A stretch of DNA of 64,000 nt from Candidatus Uabimicrobium amorphum (GCF_009002475.1 NZ_AP019860.1:2852001-2916000); one strand, 5' to 3'; positions 46,285-55,476 are shown, counted from the first letter of the stretch. Made by a program: numbers and translations. Notes: a model not told the origin generated them from the letters alone.

Positions 46285-47913
46285 ATGAAAAATGGATGGC
46301 GATATCCCACTTTTGTGACAGGAGCAGCAGCATTTGTCGTATTTCTGGTAAATATAGTTCCGATGTTGGTGTGGGATAGTGTACACGACACCTCTATCTT
46401 TATTACACTGCTCGTTATTTCGAGTTTTTTGATCATGATATTTGCGGGTAGCTTAGGACGTCGCGTTCTGTTTTGGGGATTATTCAATGTAGTATCTATT
46501 GGCTTAGCAACGGTTCTGCTATTTTTTATTACCCGTCAAAAAATACACTACATTCCCCCTAAAGATATCAACAAACGCGAATCTATATTTCGCGTTTACG
46601 ATGAACTCCCCAAAGTCAAAATTTCCAAAGAACTCACCAAATGCGAAGCACTGAAAGAAGACGCCGCAGCAAAAATCGAAAATTTTTTGCAAGAAATGAC
46701 CGACAGTAAAAATGAAGAACAACGAACAGCAATTATCAAAATGGGAGCGAGTGCGGTTCCTATTCTTAGCAAACATATCCAAGAAAATCACAAAAGCACG
46801 CAAATTTTTGCCATTTTAGAGGCAATGAAATCGCAGGCATACCCTATCATCCCTACGTTAATTCATTTTATCGAACAAGGCGAACATATGCAGGAAGCCA
46901 TTTCTATTTTGGGAACCATTGGTAACAAATCTGCGGTAACTATCCCCATTTTGCAATGTATTGTCAAGAATACCGCAATGAAAAGAAATGTTCGTGCCAA
47001 AGCGGTAGAAGCTTTGGGAGACCTTGGAGAACTCCCCAAAGATCTCTACGAATTACTGATTCGTTGCTGTGAAGAAGCTCCCCGACAAATCGCCGCCAAT
47101 GCAGTACGTACTCTAGGAAAACTGGCTTCTTACACAAAAGATCTGGAAGACTTCTTACTCGAATACCTGGAAAAAGATGATATGACACATGCCGCAGTCG
47201 AGGCTCTTCAACATATAGGTTCACGAAATGTTTTGCAAAACGCAACATTTCAAGATTTGCTGGTTAGTCAGCAAGATACGATACAAAAGAGAAGCGAAGA
47301 AACCTTCATCGCGATCATTCAAAGGCATGGTATAGACACAACTGTGTTAGAAAATCAAAAACTAAACGAAAAGGTGAAATTGAAGATCATCACACTTTTT
47401 TTACAACAAGATCCCCACTCGGAATACTTGTTTTGTTCTCTGGAACAAAACTATAGTACGACAAAGGATAAAATGATGAAAAAAAATATCCAACAAGTAC
47501 TTGATTTAGTCGAAGAAACATCAACCGTTGCCATTCCGTTCCTCGTAAAACTTTTTCGCGACACCAACGAAGATTTTCGCAACATCGCCAAAGAGAAACT
47601 TTGTCAAATGGGAAAAAGAGCCACTCCCGCGGTTCCCGCTCTGAGAAAAATGGTTTACGACAAAAATGCGCAGATACAAGTCATGGCGGCGAAAACTTTG
47701 ATGGAGATTTTACCACAACAAGACTTACACAAATTTTTATCAACTGCTTTACGCAATAAAACAAGTAAAGTGCGCGTCACCGCAGCGCAAAAACTGGCCG
47801 AGATGTCTCCCGATATTGATTTTGCCATCGCTGATCTCGAAAAAGCAGTAAACGACGAAACAGCAGACGTCAAAACCGCCGCACAGAAAGCATTGGACAA
47901 CTATCACGCATAA
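46285..47913 (+). CDS. Membrane protein with HEAT repeats
   Basis: The 542-residue protein has three N-terminal membrane helices (around 10-30, 34-56 and 58-80), then a HEAT-repeat solenoid from about 120 to the end (TKCEALKEDAAAKIENF, AVPILSKHIQ, AVEALGDLGELP, AVRTLGKLASY, ATPAVPALRKMVY, AAQKLAEMSPD). Ribosome-binding site GAAGGAAG. It lies 13 bp after the Sel1 kinase and probably works with it as a partner or substrate; that is inference. A long hairpin follows directly. Confidence 0.85.
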   Translation: MKNGWRYPTFVTGAAAFVVFLVNIVPMLVWDSVHDTSIFITLLVISSFLIMIFAGSLGRRVLFWGLFNVVSIGLATVLLFFITRQKIHYIPPKDINKRESIFRVYDELPKVKISKELTKCEALKEDAAAKIENFLQEMTDSKNEEQRTAIIKMGASAVPILSKHIQENHKSTQIFAILEAMKSQAYPIIPTLIHFIEQGEHMQEAISILGTIGNKSAVTIPILQCIVKNTAMKRNVRAKAVEALGDLGELPKDLYELLIRCCEEAPRQIAANAVRTLGKLASYTKDLEDFLLEYLEKDDMTHAAVEALQHIGSRNVLQNATFQDLLVSQQDTIQKRSEETFIAIIQRHGIDTTVLENQKLNEKVKLKIITLFLQQDPHSEYLFCSLEQNYSTTKDKMMKKNIQQVLDLVEETSTVAIPFLVKLFRDTNEDFRNIAKEKLCQMGKRATPAVPALRKMVYDKNAQIQVMAAKTLMEILPQQDLHKFLSTALRNKTSKVRVTAAQKLAEMSPDIDFAIADLEKAVNDETADVKTAAQKALDNYHA

Positions 47914-47915
47914 CC

Positions 47916-47972
47916 AAAATACACCTTTAGCAAAGTGCGTTGTAGGGGCGGACCTTGCTAAAGGTGTATTTT
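47916..47972. terminator. Long perfect hairpin between convergent genes
   Basis: Eighteen-bp perfect arms (47916-47933 and 47955-47972), starting AAAATACACC and ending GGTGTATTTT, around a 21-base loop that contains TGTAGGGGCGGACC. A/T at the stem base serves as a U-tract in both directions. It starts 3 bp after the HEAT-gene stop. Confidence 0.8.
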
Positions 47973-48003
47973 AGTTTTGCGTTAGGCTATATCAATACCA
48001 CAC

Positions 48004-50385
48004 CTAACGATAGGCTGCTTTCTTTTGTAGCTCTTCATCTTTGGGGTATAGCTGAAGTCCTTGCTTCCATGTTTTTTGCGCGGCGGCTTTTTTCCCTTGT
48101 AGCTCGTACAGATTTCCCAGATACAAATACACCTTGGCATAACGCGCGTCACTGTTGTTGTTCTTCGCTTGTAAATCTAACAATAACTTTTGCGCTTGCT
48201 TTTGTAATCCGCTGTCTTCAGAGTAGATGTATATCACCGCTTTACTCAAGCGCGTATCCCAGTGAGTGGGATCTAGTTTTAGCGCTTTGTTAAAGGCTTT
48301 GTCGGCTTCCATCCACAGCGCATACTGTTCACTTTCATCTGTAGAGTAAAACATCATAATCGCCAAAAGCGCCCCGTAGTTGCTGTAAATGTTTGCGCTA
48401 TTTGATTTAGACGCACGCTGTGACATCAACGTAATAATTTTTTCGGCTTGTGGGGAAGTCAATGCCATTTCAAATACTTTTTCCCCTTTTGCGCTCCAAC
48501 TACTCACGGTAGTCAATTTATCGATAATTTCCTCTGTTGTCATCGTGCTTTTTTGAGCGTTGGGATCAGCGGAGCGCAACCACGATGCGTATGCGGCGCG
48601 CTGTATTTTTGCTTTGTCTTTATCTGCGGCAATAATGGTAAAATACATTTCGCACATTTCATCATTGGATTGCCAACCCCATTTGATATTTTTTGGTGGA
48701 GAGTGTGGATTCGCCGCATTGTCCGCAGAGTTGTCGTAACGAAACCACGTATCGATACGGCTACCAGCAGGTATCTTTACTGGTTCGCGAAATACGTAAT
48801 TACTTTGCCAACGAATATCCCAATCATCTACGTAAAGAAGTGATTGCTTTTTACCATCGGGAAAAGTGACCACTGCTTTGGCTTCTTTTCCAATGTAATG
48901 CATGTGTGGAGATATATCGAGAAGTTGCATATCCGCCGGGACTTCCATGGAGACATGTCGCCAATAATCACTTTTGTTTGCCGGTATATCCACATTTTGC
49001 GTACCCATCATAATGCCATCGACAAATTTATCCACTGGTTTTTTGGCAAAGTACACCGCCAAAGAACTCTTGTCCGTTGTTGCTTTACCAGTGAGATGAT
49101 AGTGAATTTCCAACACAATGTCCTGTCCTTTTGGCAAATAAATACCATAACCTGGTGGAAGCGTATACGGCGCTCCTCCTGGAGCCCAGCCACCTAATGG
49201 ATATGCCTCATTATTTGCCTCCATAAATCCCCCGGTACCAAAAACAGAAAAACCTGGTTTAGGATCATTGTCGTCGGCTTTTCGCGCTTTACCTGAATAA
49301 TCAGCGTAGTAAATGACATGGTGCACCACCTGTGGATCACCAGGACGAAAGTCAAGACCAGTGATGATTTGATCTTCTTGAAAAACGTTGGGAATCACAA
49401 AGTAGCGGTATATATCTTCGCCCTCTGCTGGAACAGAAAATTCTTGGGGCATAGTAATCACTTTGTCCGGTTTACCTAATCGCCACTTTTGCGCAGTTGT
49501 TTTCACCTCAGGCATGGCATCTTGCGGCGCACCTTTTTTACGGCCACTTTTGGCCCATTTTTTCAACATGGCAATTTGTCGATCTCCCAGAATATGTTCG
49601 TCACGAAAATTTCCATGCCCCGCCTTCGCGCGCCACGGAGGCATAATGCGATTTCTAGTCACATAAGAAACCATTCTTGCGCGTCGTTTGGTATCTTTAT
49701 ATGTTGTTAAAGAGAAGGGAGCAATACCTTGAGGTTGGTGGCATTCAATACAGTTGGCGCGTAAAATAGGTTCGATATTTCTGGTGTATGTCACCTCTTC
49801 GAGTTCTCCCTCCCACGCTTCAAAGATACAACCAATGGCCTGGGTATTTTTCACAGAACTCATTCCCGTTTTGGCAACAGAACGAATGGCCTCACTGAGG
49901 TCATGTGAGGTTACCTTAGGACTGCGTTTGCCCACTGCGGAAAAACGATTGTCTATTCGCCCACGGTAAGCAACAATGTCTTGCTTATTTACAACAAATG
50001 CTTCCGGAACTGTCTTTGGCTGCAACTTTTCCGCTAAGTCCCCCACAGAATCAAATAAGATAGGAAAACGTAGTTTGTACTTTTCGCGAAACCGCGAACT
50101 CTCCGTTAGAGAAGTATATGGATCGGAGATGATTCCGTAAAAGGAGAGTCCTTTACTGCGGCTATCATCAAAAATACTATTTAATTGTGGAGCATAGCGG
50201 TTGGATATCGGACAGCCTGTGTCCAAAAATACAAAAGCAACAGGTCCGAGTCCTTTTTCAAAACCTAGTTTATAAACGTTTCCCGAGGTATCTACGGCAC
50301 GTGTACCAATAATATTTGCTTCATCACTATAAGTACTCACCACCAACAATACACAGATAAAAAAACATGTCATCCTATGGTACAT
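48004..50385 (-). CDS. Secreted redoxin / cytochrome c / copper monooxygenase (PHM-like) / TPR fusion
   Basis: The 793-residue protein has a signal peptide (MTCFFICVLLVVSTYS). Residues ~25-165 are a thioredoxin-like peroxiredoxin domain with a single Cys (LDTGCPISNRY). At ~205-285 lies a cytochrome-type region with one heme motif CIECH. Residues ~310-610 match copper type II ascorbate-dependent monooxygenases: HHV and HYH for the CuH site, PHMHYIG and DEMCEMY (the Met ligand) for the CuM site. A TPR-like tail ends the protein (FNKALKLDPTHWDTRL, GLQLYPKDEELQ). All copper ligands appear present, so oxidation with electrons passed through the heme is plausible. It acts outside the cytoplasm. GAGGAATAACT precedes the ATG. 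Confidence 0.87.
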   Translation of the reverse strand: MYHRMTCFFICVLLVVSTYSDEANIIGTRAVDTSGNVYKLGFEKGLGPVAFVFLDTGCPISNRYAPQLNSIFDDSRSKGLSFYGIISDPYTSLTESSRFREKYKLRFPILFDSVGDLAEKLQPKTVPEAFVVNKQDIVAYRGRIDNRFSAVGKRSPKVTSHDLSEAIRSVAKTGMSSVKNTQAIGCIFEAWEGELEEVTYTRNIEPILRANCIECHQPQGIAPFSLTTYKDTKRRARMVSYVTRNRIMPPWRAKAGHGNFRDEHILGDRQIAMLKKWAKSGRKKGAPQDAMPEVKTTAQKWRLGKPDKVITMPQEFSVPAEGEDIYRYFVIPNVFQEDQIITGLDFRPGDPQVVHHVIYYADYSGKARKADDNDPKPGFSVFGTGGFMEANNEAYPLGGWAPGGAPYTLPPGYGIYLPKGQDIVLEIHYHLTGKATTDKSSLAVYFAKKPVDKFVDGIMMGTQNVDIPANKSDYWRHVSMEVPADMQLLDISPHMHYIGKEAKAVVTFPDGKKQSLLYVDDWDIRWQSNYVFREPVKIPAGSRIDTWFRYDNSADNAANPHSPPKNIKWGWQSNDEMCEMYFTIIAADKDKAKIQRAAYASWLRSADPNAQKSTMTTEEIIDKLTTVSSWSAKGEKVFEMALTSPQAEKIITLMSQRASKSNSANIYSNYGALLAIMMFYSTDESEQYALWMEADKAFNKALKLDPTHWDTRLSKAVIYIYSEDSGLQKQAQKLLLDLQAKNNNSDARYAKVYLYLGNLYELQGKKAAAQKTWKQGLQLYPKDEELQKKAAYR

Positions 50386-50406
50386 AGTTATTCCTCTCGT
50401 AAAAGG

Positions 50407-50949
50407 CTAAGGGGTCTGTAAACCACTCAAAAAAGTCTGCAAAACTAAACCACTGGCTTTCTTACGTGCCACATCTCCTTCCTCAATCGCTGACCACGCG
50501 GCCCAAATTAAGGCATCAAATACATATAACGCCCATGTCGCGTCCATCGAAATTAAGTCATCTTTACGCAACACTTCCATAAATTTATACAACTCTTCGA
50601 TTTGTTCTTCGTGGGCTTTTTCAATTTCGCGATCTTTGTAATGCATAGATTCATAAATCAAAAAATGAAAACGGTCTCCCAAAGGAATGATATTGTCTAA
50701 AGTTTTACGTAACGCTTCCTCACTCGAAAGCCCATCGTCGTAAATGGGTTGTATTGCGATATTGGTTTCCTTAATGGATTCCAAAGTCAATTCGCGAATA
50801 AGATCTTCTCTGCTGGGAAAATAGCGATATAGAGTCATACGTCCCACACCAGCGTGAGTTGCGATCTTATCCATGGTTGCCCCTGGATTCTTTGTAAGAA
50901 TAGACGCTGCCGCATCTAACAACTGTTTTCTCTTTAATTCTTTTGCCAT
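50407..50949 (-). CDS. TetR-family transcriptional regulator
   Basis: The 180-residue protein has the TetR N-terminal HTH: LLDAAASILTKNPGATMDKIATHAGVGRMTLYRYFPSREDLI, whose recognition helix is GRMTLYRYF. The C-terminal ligand-binding half (about 60-180) is all-helical and not assignable. It precedes the copper-monooxygenase gene on the same strand (21-bp gap), so that gene is its first suspected target. The isonitrile operon is transcribed divergently but about 0.85 kb away. Confidence 0.93.
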   Translation of the reverse strand: MAKELKRKQLLDAAASILTKNPGATMDKIATHAGVGRMTLYRYFPSREDLIRELTLESIKETNIAIQPIYDDGLSSEEALRKTLDNIIPLGDRFHFLIYESMHYKDREIEKAHEEQIEELYKFMEVLRKDDLISMDATWALYVFDALIWAAWSAIEEGDVARKKASGLVLQTFLSGLQTP

Positions 50950-51074
50950 GTTTGTATCCTAAAAACGATCACTCAATCACCAAATGATACAAAAATGTAT
51001 CACAAAATACGCAAGATTACCAGGGGAAAATAAAAAGTTTTGTTTTGGCGTGTATAGGTTCGTTTTCATATTGA

Positions 51075-51363
51075 TGCCCTCACCATCGAATTAGCAGTTA
51101 TCAGCTACGCTGAAAACCTGCTATTCTCATGCCTCTCCCACAGGGAGAGGCGTAATGCTTCTCTTTTGTAAAAAACAAAATTCACTTGAGTTGCGGGACA
51201 AAAGTAGTGATGCAATGCACTGCTTAATTTATGTTGTGTTTATGATATGCATCAAAGAAAACAATAAAAGCAAATTAAGACGTGTTACGCCTCTCCCTGT
51301 GGGAGAGGCATGAGAATTAAGGTTTTTAGCGTAGCTAAAACCTTAAATTCGATGGTGAGGGCA
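51075..51363. repeat. MITE-like element with long inverted repeats
   Basis: Outer ends TGCCCTCACCATCGAATT (51075-51092) and its exact complement (51346-51363), and a further 33-bp perfect inverted pair at 51123-51155 and 51285-51317. Each inner arm contains its own hairpin, GCCTCTCCC-ACA-GGGAGAGGC. Between outer and inner parts, TAGCTACGC-type sequences also pair imperfectly. The central ~130 bp are AT-rich and not coding. Non-autonomous mobile element or repeat hairpin is inferred. Confidence 0.8.
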
Positions 51364-51624
51364 CCAATCCGGAGAAAAAATCCCTAATCCTAAATCTCCC
51401 ACAATTGCGATGGTGAGGGCACCAATCCGGAGAAAAAATCCCTAATCCTAAATCTCCCACAATTGCGATGGTGAGGGCACCAATCCGGAGAAAAAATCCC
51501 TAATCCAAATCTCCCACAATTGCGATGGTGAGGGCACCAATCCGGAGAAAAAATCCCTAATCCAAATCTCCCACAATTGCGATGGTGAGGGCACCAATCC
51601 GGAGAAAGAATCCCTAACCCTAAT
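51351..51624. repeat. 57-58 bp tandem array, four full units and a partial fifth
   Basis: Units start GATGGTGAGGGCACCAATCC at 51351, 51409, 51467, 51524 and 51581. The first two have 58 bp, the next two 57 bp after losing one T, and the fifth diverges after about 40 bp. The first unit begins inside the right end of the element at 51075-51363. Open frames here are repeat artefacts. Confidence 0.95.
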
Positions 51625-51795
51625 TCGCACACAAAAGAATCTCAACACCTAACCCTATCCATAAATATAATCTATAACAAAGATAGGAACTGTTAATTTT
51701 ATTTATACAAAAGAATGCCTTATACTAAAAGCATAAGCAGTTGACAAAAAATAACCGCACAAGTCAGAGTTAAAATTTTCATGGGGAGACAAAAA

Positions 51796-52836
51796 ATGCA
51801 AAATACAGAATCTAGTTTCGAGTTAATCACAGTCCAAAGTAGTCCGGTTGTCAATTTTTATTCACCAAGTACAGATTCTGTAAAAGAAATGGCCATAAGA
51901 ATATTAGCCGAGGTCATGAAGTTTCGTCGTACCCCAAAATCACATCAACCATGTGGCGATGAAAAATGTTCACATTGTTCATCGTACCATTTGCCAAAAA
52001 TTATCGAAGCCGTGGAAAAAAATGAGCCGGTTACTTTCGTTTTACCAGCTTTCCCCGGAAAATCTCCTAATCCCAGAAAAGTATTAGGGGCATTACCAGA
52101 CCACGCCGAACGACTTTCATTGGCTTTCCTAGGAAATCTTTGCGAGAGAATTAAAGAATATTATTTACCTGGAATCAAAATTATTATATGTTCAGATGGA
52201 AGAGTATTTAGCGACGTCGTCGGAATGAAGGAAAGCGATGTCACCGCATACCAAATAGAATTGGATAACATGATTGAAGAGATGTCTCTTAACGACATAT
52301 CCACCTTCAACCTTGATGACTACTACGGAGGTATTGACTTTGTGGAGATGCGTGACCATCTAATGGACATTTATGGAAAATCTGTCGACTCTCTCAAGGA
52401 AAAAGTCAAAAAAGGTGCAAAACCAGGTGCCACACCTGAAGAACTCGAAGCCAATCGTATGTACTGCGGAATCACACGCTTTTTATTTGAAGATGCTGTG
52501 CATCCAGGACAAACAAAAAGTCGCGCCGCTGTGCAAAGAGAAGCTCGTGCGAAGTCTTACGAAGTTATTCGTAGAAGCAACGCCTGGACCGAACTCATTG
52601 CCGAATACTTTCCACAAGCCGTTCGTCTATCCATTCATCCACAAGTTTGTGGATCAAAAAAGCTAGGCATTCGCCTTATTGCTAATGAAAGCTGGATGAC
52701 CCCCTGGCATGGCGTTGCAGTGGAAACCGACGAAGGATTTGTGTTAATGAAGCGTTTTCAAGCAGAAGATTTAGGTGCAAAGTTAGTTTACTCTTCTAAC
52801 GGACGTCCAAGTCATTTTACTCTAGTAAAAGACTAA
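51796..52836 (+). CDS. Isonitrile synthase, PvcA/IsnA (DIT1) family
   Basis: I prefer ATG 51796, 8 bases after GGGGAG, over ATG 51781, giving 346 residues. PvcA-type enzymes turn the amino group of L-tyrosine or L-tryptophan into an isocyanide using ribulose 5-phosphate as carbon source. Family motifs are plain: PAFPGKSPNPRKVLG, LPDHAERLSL, PGIKIIICSDGRVFSDVVG, YQIELDNM, NRMYCGITRFLFEDA, RLSIHPQ, and TPWHGVAVE. An extra Cys pair lies in CGDEKCSHC (about 53-61). First gene of a four-gene operon with an IsnB-type oxygenase. Tyr or Trp substrate cannot be decided by eye. Confidence 0.93.
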   Translation: MQNTESSFELITVQSSPVVNFYSPSTDSVKEMAIRILAEVMKFRRTPKSHQPCGDEKCSHCSSYHLPKIIEAVEKNEPVTFVLPAFPGKSPNPRKVLGALPDHAERLSLAFLGNLCERIKEYYLPGIKIIICSDGRVFSDVVGMKESDVTAYQIELDNMIEEMSLNDISTFNLDDYYGGIDFVEMRDHLMDIYGKSVDSLKEKVKKGAKPGATPEELEANRMYCGITRFLFEDAVHPGQTKSRAAVQREARAKSYEVIRRSNAWTELIAEYFPQAVRLSIHPQVCGSKKLGIRLIANESWMTPWHGVAVETDEGFVLMKRFQAEDLGAKLVYSSNGRPSHFTLVKD

Positions 52837-52862
52837 AGCTTATGCGATAGAAGGAATATAAA

Positions 52863-53696
52863 ATGGATTACAAGGTTACACGGCTGAAACCATTTGGTGT
52901 ACTTGTCGAGCCGGATGGTAAAAATAATGTACAAGATTTGAACATCGAGAGTTTACGCGAACTATTTCGCCAAGAGCACCTCGTTCTACTAAGAGGTTTT
53001 GAGACTTTCCAAGATATGGAAGATTTCCCGAACTATTGCGAACGCTGGGGAGAAGTGAGTGTGTGGCCTTTTGGAAAAGTACTTGAACTCATTCAGCAAG
53101 ACGATCCCAAGGATCATATTTTTGATCATAGTTATGTTCCTCTACACTGGGACGGTATGTATCGACCACAAGTCCCCGAATATCAAATTTTCCATTGCGC
53201 CAAAGCTCCCTTAGCAGGACAAGGTGGTAGAACCACGTTTACCAACACCGTGCTGGCACTCAAAAACGCATCCGAAGAACAAAAAGAATTGTGGAGCAAA
53301 ATAACGGTACATTACAAAAGAAAAATGGAATTTTACGATAGTAAGACCGTTTCACCGATTATCGCCAAACACCCTTACCGAGATTTTTCGGTCATTCGTT
53401 ATAACGAGCCTCATTTTGAAGAAAACGGCGAACTCATTAACCCCGTGGATATTGAAGTGCAAGGTGTTGGCAGCGAAGAAGCACTTAAATTTCATCGCGA
53501 TTTAAAACAAACTCTATGTGATCCACAAAATTTCTATGCCCATGAGTGGCAAACCGGAGATGTTGTGATCACCGATAATTTTACGCTTTTACATGGTAGA
53601 GAAGAATTTGTTTCAAAATCTCCACGTCACATTCGACGTGTTCAGGTTTTGAGTGACCCTCCTTATGACAACCCTGGTTTAGAGTCTTACAAATGA
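52863..53696 (+). CDS. Fe(II)/2-oxoglutarate oxygenase, PvcB/IsnB-like (TauD/TfdA family)
   Basis: The 277-residue protein has the TauD facial triad: His96 and Asp98 in LHWDGMY and a distal His in LLHGREEF (about 243), with RRVQV supplying the 2-oxoglutarate-binding arginine. GGRTTFTNT is family-typical. In paerucumarin and rhabduscin pathways the partner of PvcA/IsnA is an oxygenase of this type, which desaturates or decarboxylates the isonitrile to a vinyl product. It lies 26 bp after the isonitrile synthase with AAGGAATATAAA before the ATG, and its stop overlaps the next ATG by 4 bp. Confidence 0.9.
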   Translation: MDYKVTRLKPFGVLVEPDGKNNVQDLNIESLRELFRQEHLVLLRGFETFQDMEDFPNYCERWGEVSVWPFGKVLELIQQDDPKDHIFDHSYVPLHWDGMYRPQVPEYQIFHCAKAPLAGQGGRTTFTNTVLALKNASEEQKELWSKITVHYKRKMEFYDSKTVSPIIAKHPYRDFSVIRYNEPHFEENGELINPVDIEVQGVGSEEALKFHRDLKQTLCDPQNFYAHEWQTGDVVITDNFTLLHGREEFVSKSPRHIRRVQVLSDPPYDNPGLESYK

Positions 53697-55135
53697 CAAC
53701 ACACACAGATATACTTATCGTCGGAGCAGGCCCCGTAGGACTAATGTGCGCTTACCTAGGACAACGTTGTGGTATGAGCACCGTCATTTTTGATAAATCC
53801 GAAGAACCATTACAGGTAGGAAGAGCCGATGCTCTGAACGCACGCACCCTACAACTCATGGAACTCGTCGATTTATTCGACGAACTTTATCCCTTGGGAA
53901 AGCAGTGCAATACTAGCTCAGTATGGGCAGATGGAAAATTTGCCTCGCGTCAATCCTCATGGTGGGAAGAATTACAAGGGTGCTTGCATAAACATTTCCT
54001 GATGATCGGACAATCCTTCGTAGAGCAGCTTTTGGACAAAAAGCTAACAGAAATGCAAGCCGCGGTAAAGCGCACCACAACCATTGAAAAAATCGAACTC
54101 AACGACGAAGGCTGCCTGACAACGCTCTCGAATGGCGAAACCATCCAATCGCGCTATGTGATCGGTGCCGATGGTTCCAAATCATTTATCCGCCATCATT
54201 TCAAAATTCCCTTTCATATAATACGTCCACAAATTATATGGGCGGTTATAGATGGGGTTCTTGACACCGATTTCCCCAAAGTTCCCGAGATCATCGTTTT
54301 CCAAGCGGAAACTTCCGATGTGGCGTGGATTCCACGCGAAGGCGACATCGATCGATTTTACATACGCATGGACACCAAAGACTTCACCATGGAAGAAGCG
54401 ATCGAAAAAATCAATAACGCCATGCAACCACACACCCTGAGTTTCAAAGAGGTTGTATGGTTTTCTCAATTTTCCGTCAAAGAGTCTGTCGCCGAAAATT
54501 TCTTTGTGCACGACAGAGTTTTTCTTGCGGGAGACGCATGTCACGTCCACTCCGTGAATGGTGGACAAGGGCTCAACACGGGCCTTGCCGACGCTTTTAA
54601 TCTCATGTGGAAATTGAATATGGTTATAAAACACAATGCGCCCAAGAGTCTTTTGCAGAGCTACGAAAACGAGCGCAAACCCGTCGCACAAAGTGTCATT
54701 GAAACCTCGGGTAAACTCGTACGTTCCACCAAATACTCTGACAATGGTACACACGCCCAAGACTATGTAAAACTCGTGCAAAAACACGCGGGCAATATAA
54801 CGGGTATGGGAATTCGTTACGGTAAAGACGGGCTAGAAGGTACGAGAATACCAGATTTCGAAATGTACGATGGTGCGAAGAAGACACGACTTTATACGCT
54901 TTTAGACTATACGAAATTTAATCTAGTTGTTTTCGGTGATGGCAAATTAGATTTCGATGTGCCGCACTTTGTGAACATTGTGCAAATTCACCCACAAGAA
55001 AGTCAAAGTTTTTGGGCAACCGATGCACCATATACAAACCAAGCATTTTTGGTGCGCCCGGATTCTTACATAGAATCCACTGCGTCACTTGACCAATGCG
55101 CAATACTATTTGAAGGCTTGCTAGCTACGGTGTAA
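53693..55135 (+). CDS. Class A flavin monooxygenase (aromatic hydroxylase, PheA/TfdB-like)
   Basis: The 480-residue protein has FAD-binding GAGPVGL (10-16), the middle GADGSKS motif and the late FLAGDACHVHSVNGGQGLNTG. The C-terminus (FLVRPDSYIES) resembles the thioredoxin-like tail of phenol 2-monooxygenases. It should use NAD(P)H and O2 to hydroxylate an aromatic ring. The ATGA overlap with the IsnB-like gene ties it to isonitrile synthesis, so hydroxylation of the tyrosine- or indole-derived ring is the natural guess. The Pseudomonas pathway uses an unrelated HpaB-type enzyme (PvcC) at this step. Confidence 0.9.
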   Translation: MTTHTDILIVGAGPVGLMCAYLGQRCGMSTVIFDKSEEPLQVGRADALNARTLQLMELVDLFDELYPLGKQCNTSSVWADGKFASRQSSWWEELQGCLHKHFLMIGQSFVEQLLDKKLTEMQAAVKRTTTIEKIELNDEGCLTTLSNGETIQSRYVIGADGSKSFIRHHFKIPFHIIRPQIIWAVIDGVLDTDFPKVPEIIVFQAETSDVAWIPREGDIDRFYIRMDTKDFTMEEAIEKINNAMQPHTLSFKEVVWFSQFSVKESVAENFFVHDRVFLAGDACHVHSVNGGQGLNTGLADAFNLMWKLNMVIKHNAPKSLLQSYENERKPVAQSVIETSGKLVRSTKYSDNGTHAQDYVKLVQKHAGNITGMGIRYGKDGLEGTRIPDFEMYDGAKKTRLYTLLDYTKFNLVVFGDGKLDFDVPHFVNIVQIHPQESQSFWATDAPYTNQAFLVRPDSYIESTASLDQCAILFEGLLATV

Positions 55136-55143
55136 AGACAGTA

Positions 55144-55476
55144 ATGGATACATTTCTTGACAGCCGCTTTGGGCTAATGACAATAAGGGCTACCTGTTCT
55201 TTTCTTCCGGTATTTATCATCACGTGGATATTTTTTTCCGTTAGTACCGCACTGTCTATTGGTGGGTGGTTTGCTATTCTCGGAGCGATATCCGGACTAC
55301 TACAAAATGATCTACTTAGTGGCTTAGCTGCTTGCGTGGGTACAGGGCTTGTCATGTTTCTCAATTACTCCCCGTCGGAAGATGCGCAACTCACTGGATT
55401 GGGTGTCACGGTGATTGTTTTTGTTTCTTGTGTTTGTGGATATTTTGGTTATTGGTTGAGTAGGGATGATTTATAA
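55144..55476 (+). CDS. Small membrane protein at the end of the isonitrile operon
   Basis: The 110-residue protein has three or four hydrophobic helices (around FLPVFIITWIFFSV, GWFAILGAISGLL, LAACVGTGLVMFL and VIVFVSCVCGYFGYWL). I do not recognise a family. It starts 8 bp after the monooxygenase stop with only a weak AAAGACA before the ATG. A role in export or membrane association of the product is possible but is a guess. Its last codons lie in the 33-bp direct repeat described at 55459-55643. Confidence 0.7.
   Translation: MDTFLDSRFGLMTIRATCSFLPVFIITWIFFSVSTALSIGGWFAILGAISGLLQNDLLSGLAACVGTGLVMFLNYSPSEDAQLTGLGVTVIVFVSCVCGYFGYWLSRDDL

Larger units (their letters stand above)
50950..51795. 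other. Repeat-filled noncoding region upstream of the isonitrile operon
   Basis: These 846 bp hold the inverted-repeat element (51075-51363) and tandem array (51351-51624). The last 170 bp are AT-rich and should contain the isonitrile operon promoter: TTGACA occurs at 51741-51746, but no good -10 lies at 16-18 bp from it. No coding frame is credible. Confidence 0.65.

Noticed and set aside
50407..50949. TetR regulator as controller of the isonitrile operon
   Set aside because: About 0.85 kb of repeats lies between them, and the regulator is closely coupled to the copper-monooxygenase gene instead. No shared palindrome was found in front of both.
51390..51648. Repetitive minus-strand frames (LGILSPDWCPHHRNCG-type)
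   Set aside because: They are translations of the 57-58 bp tandem array in two frames, with no independent coding evidence.
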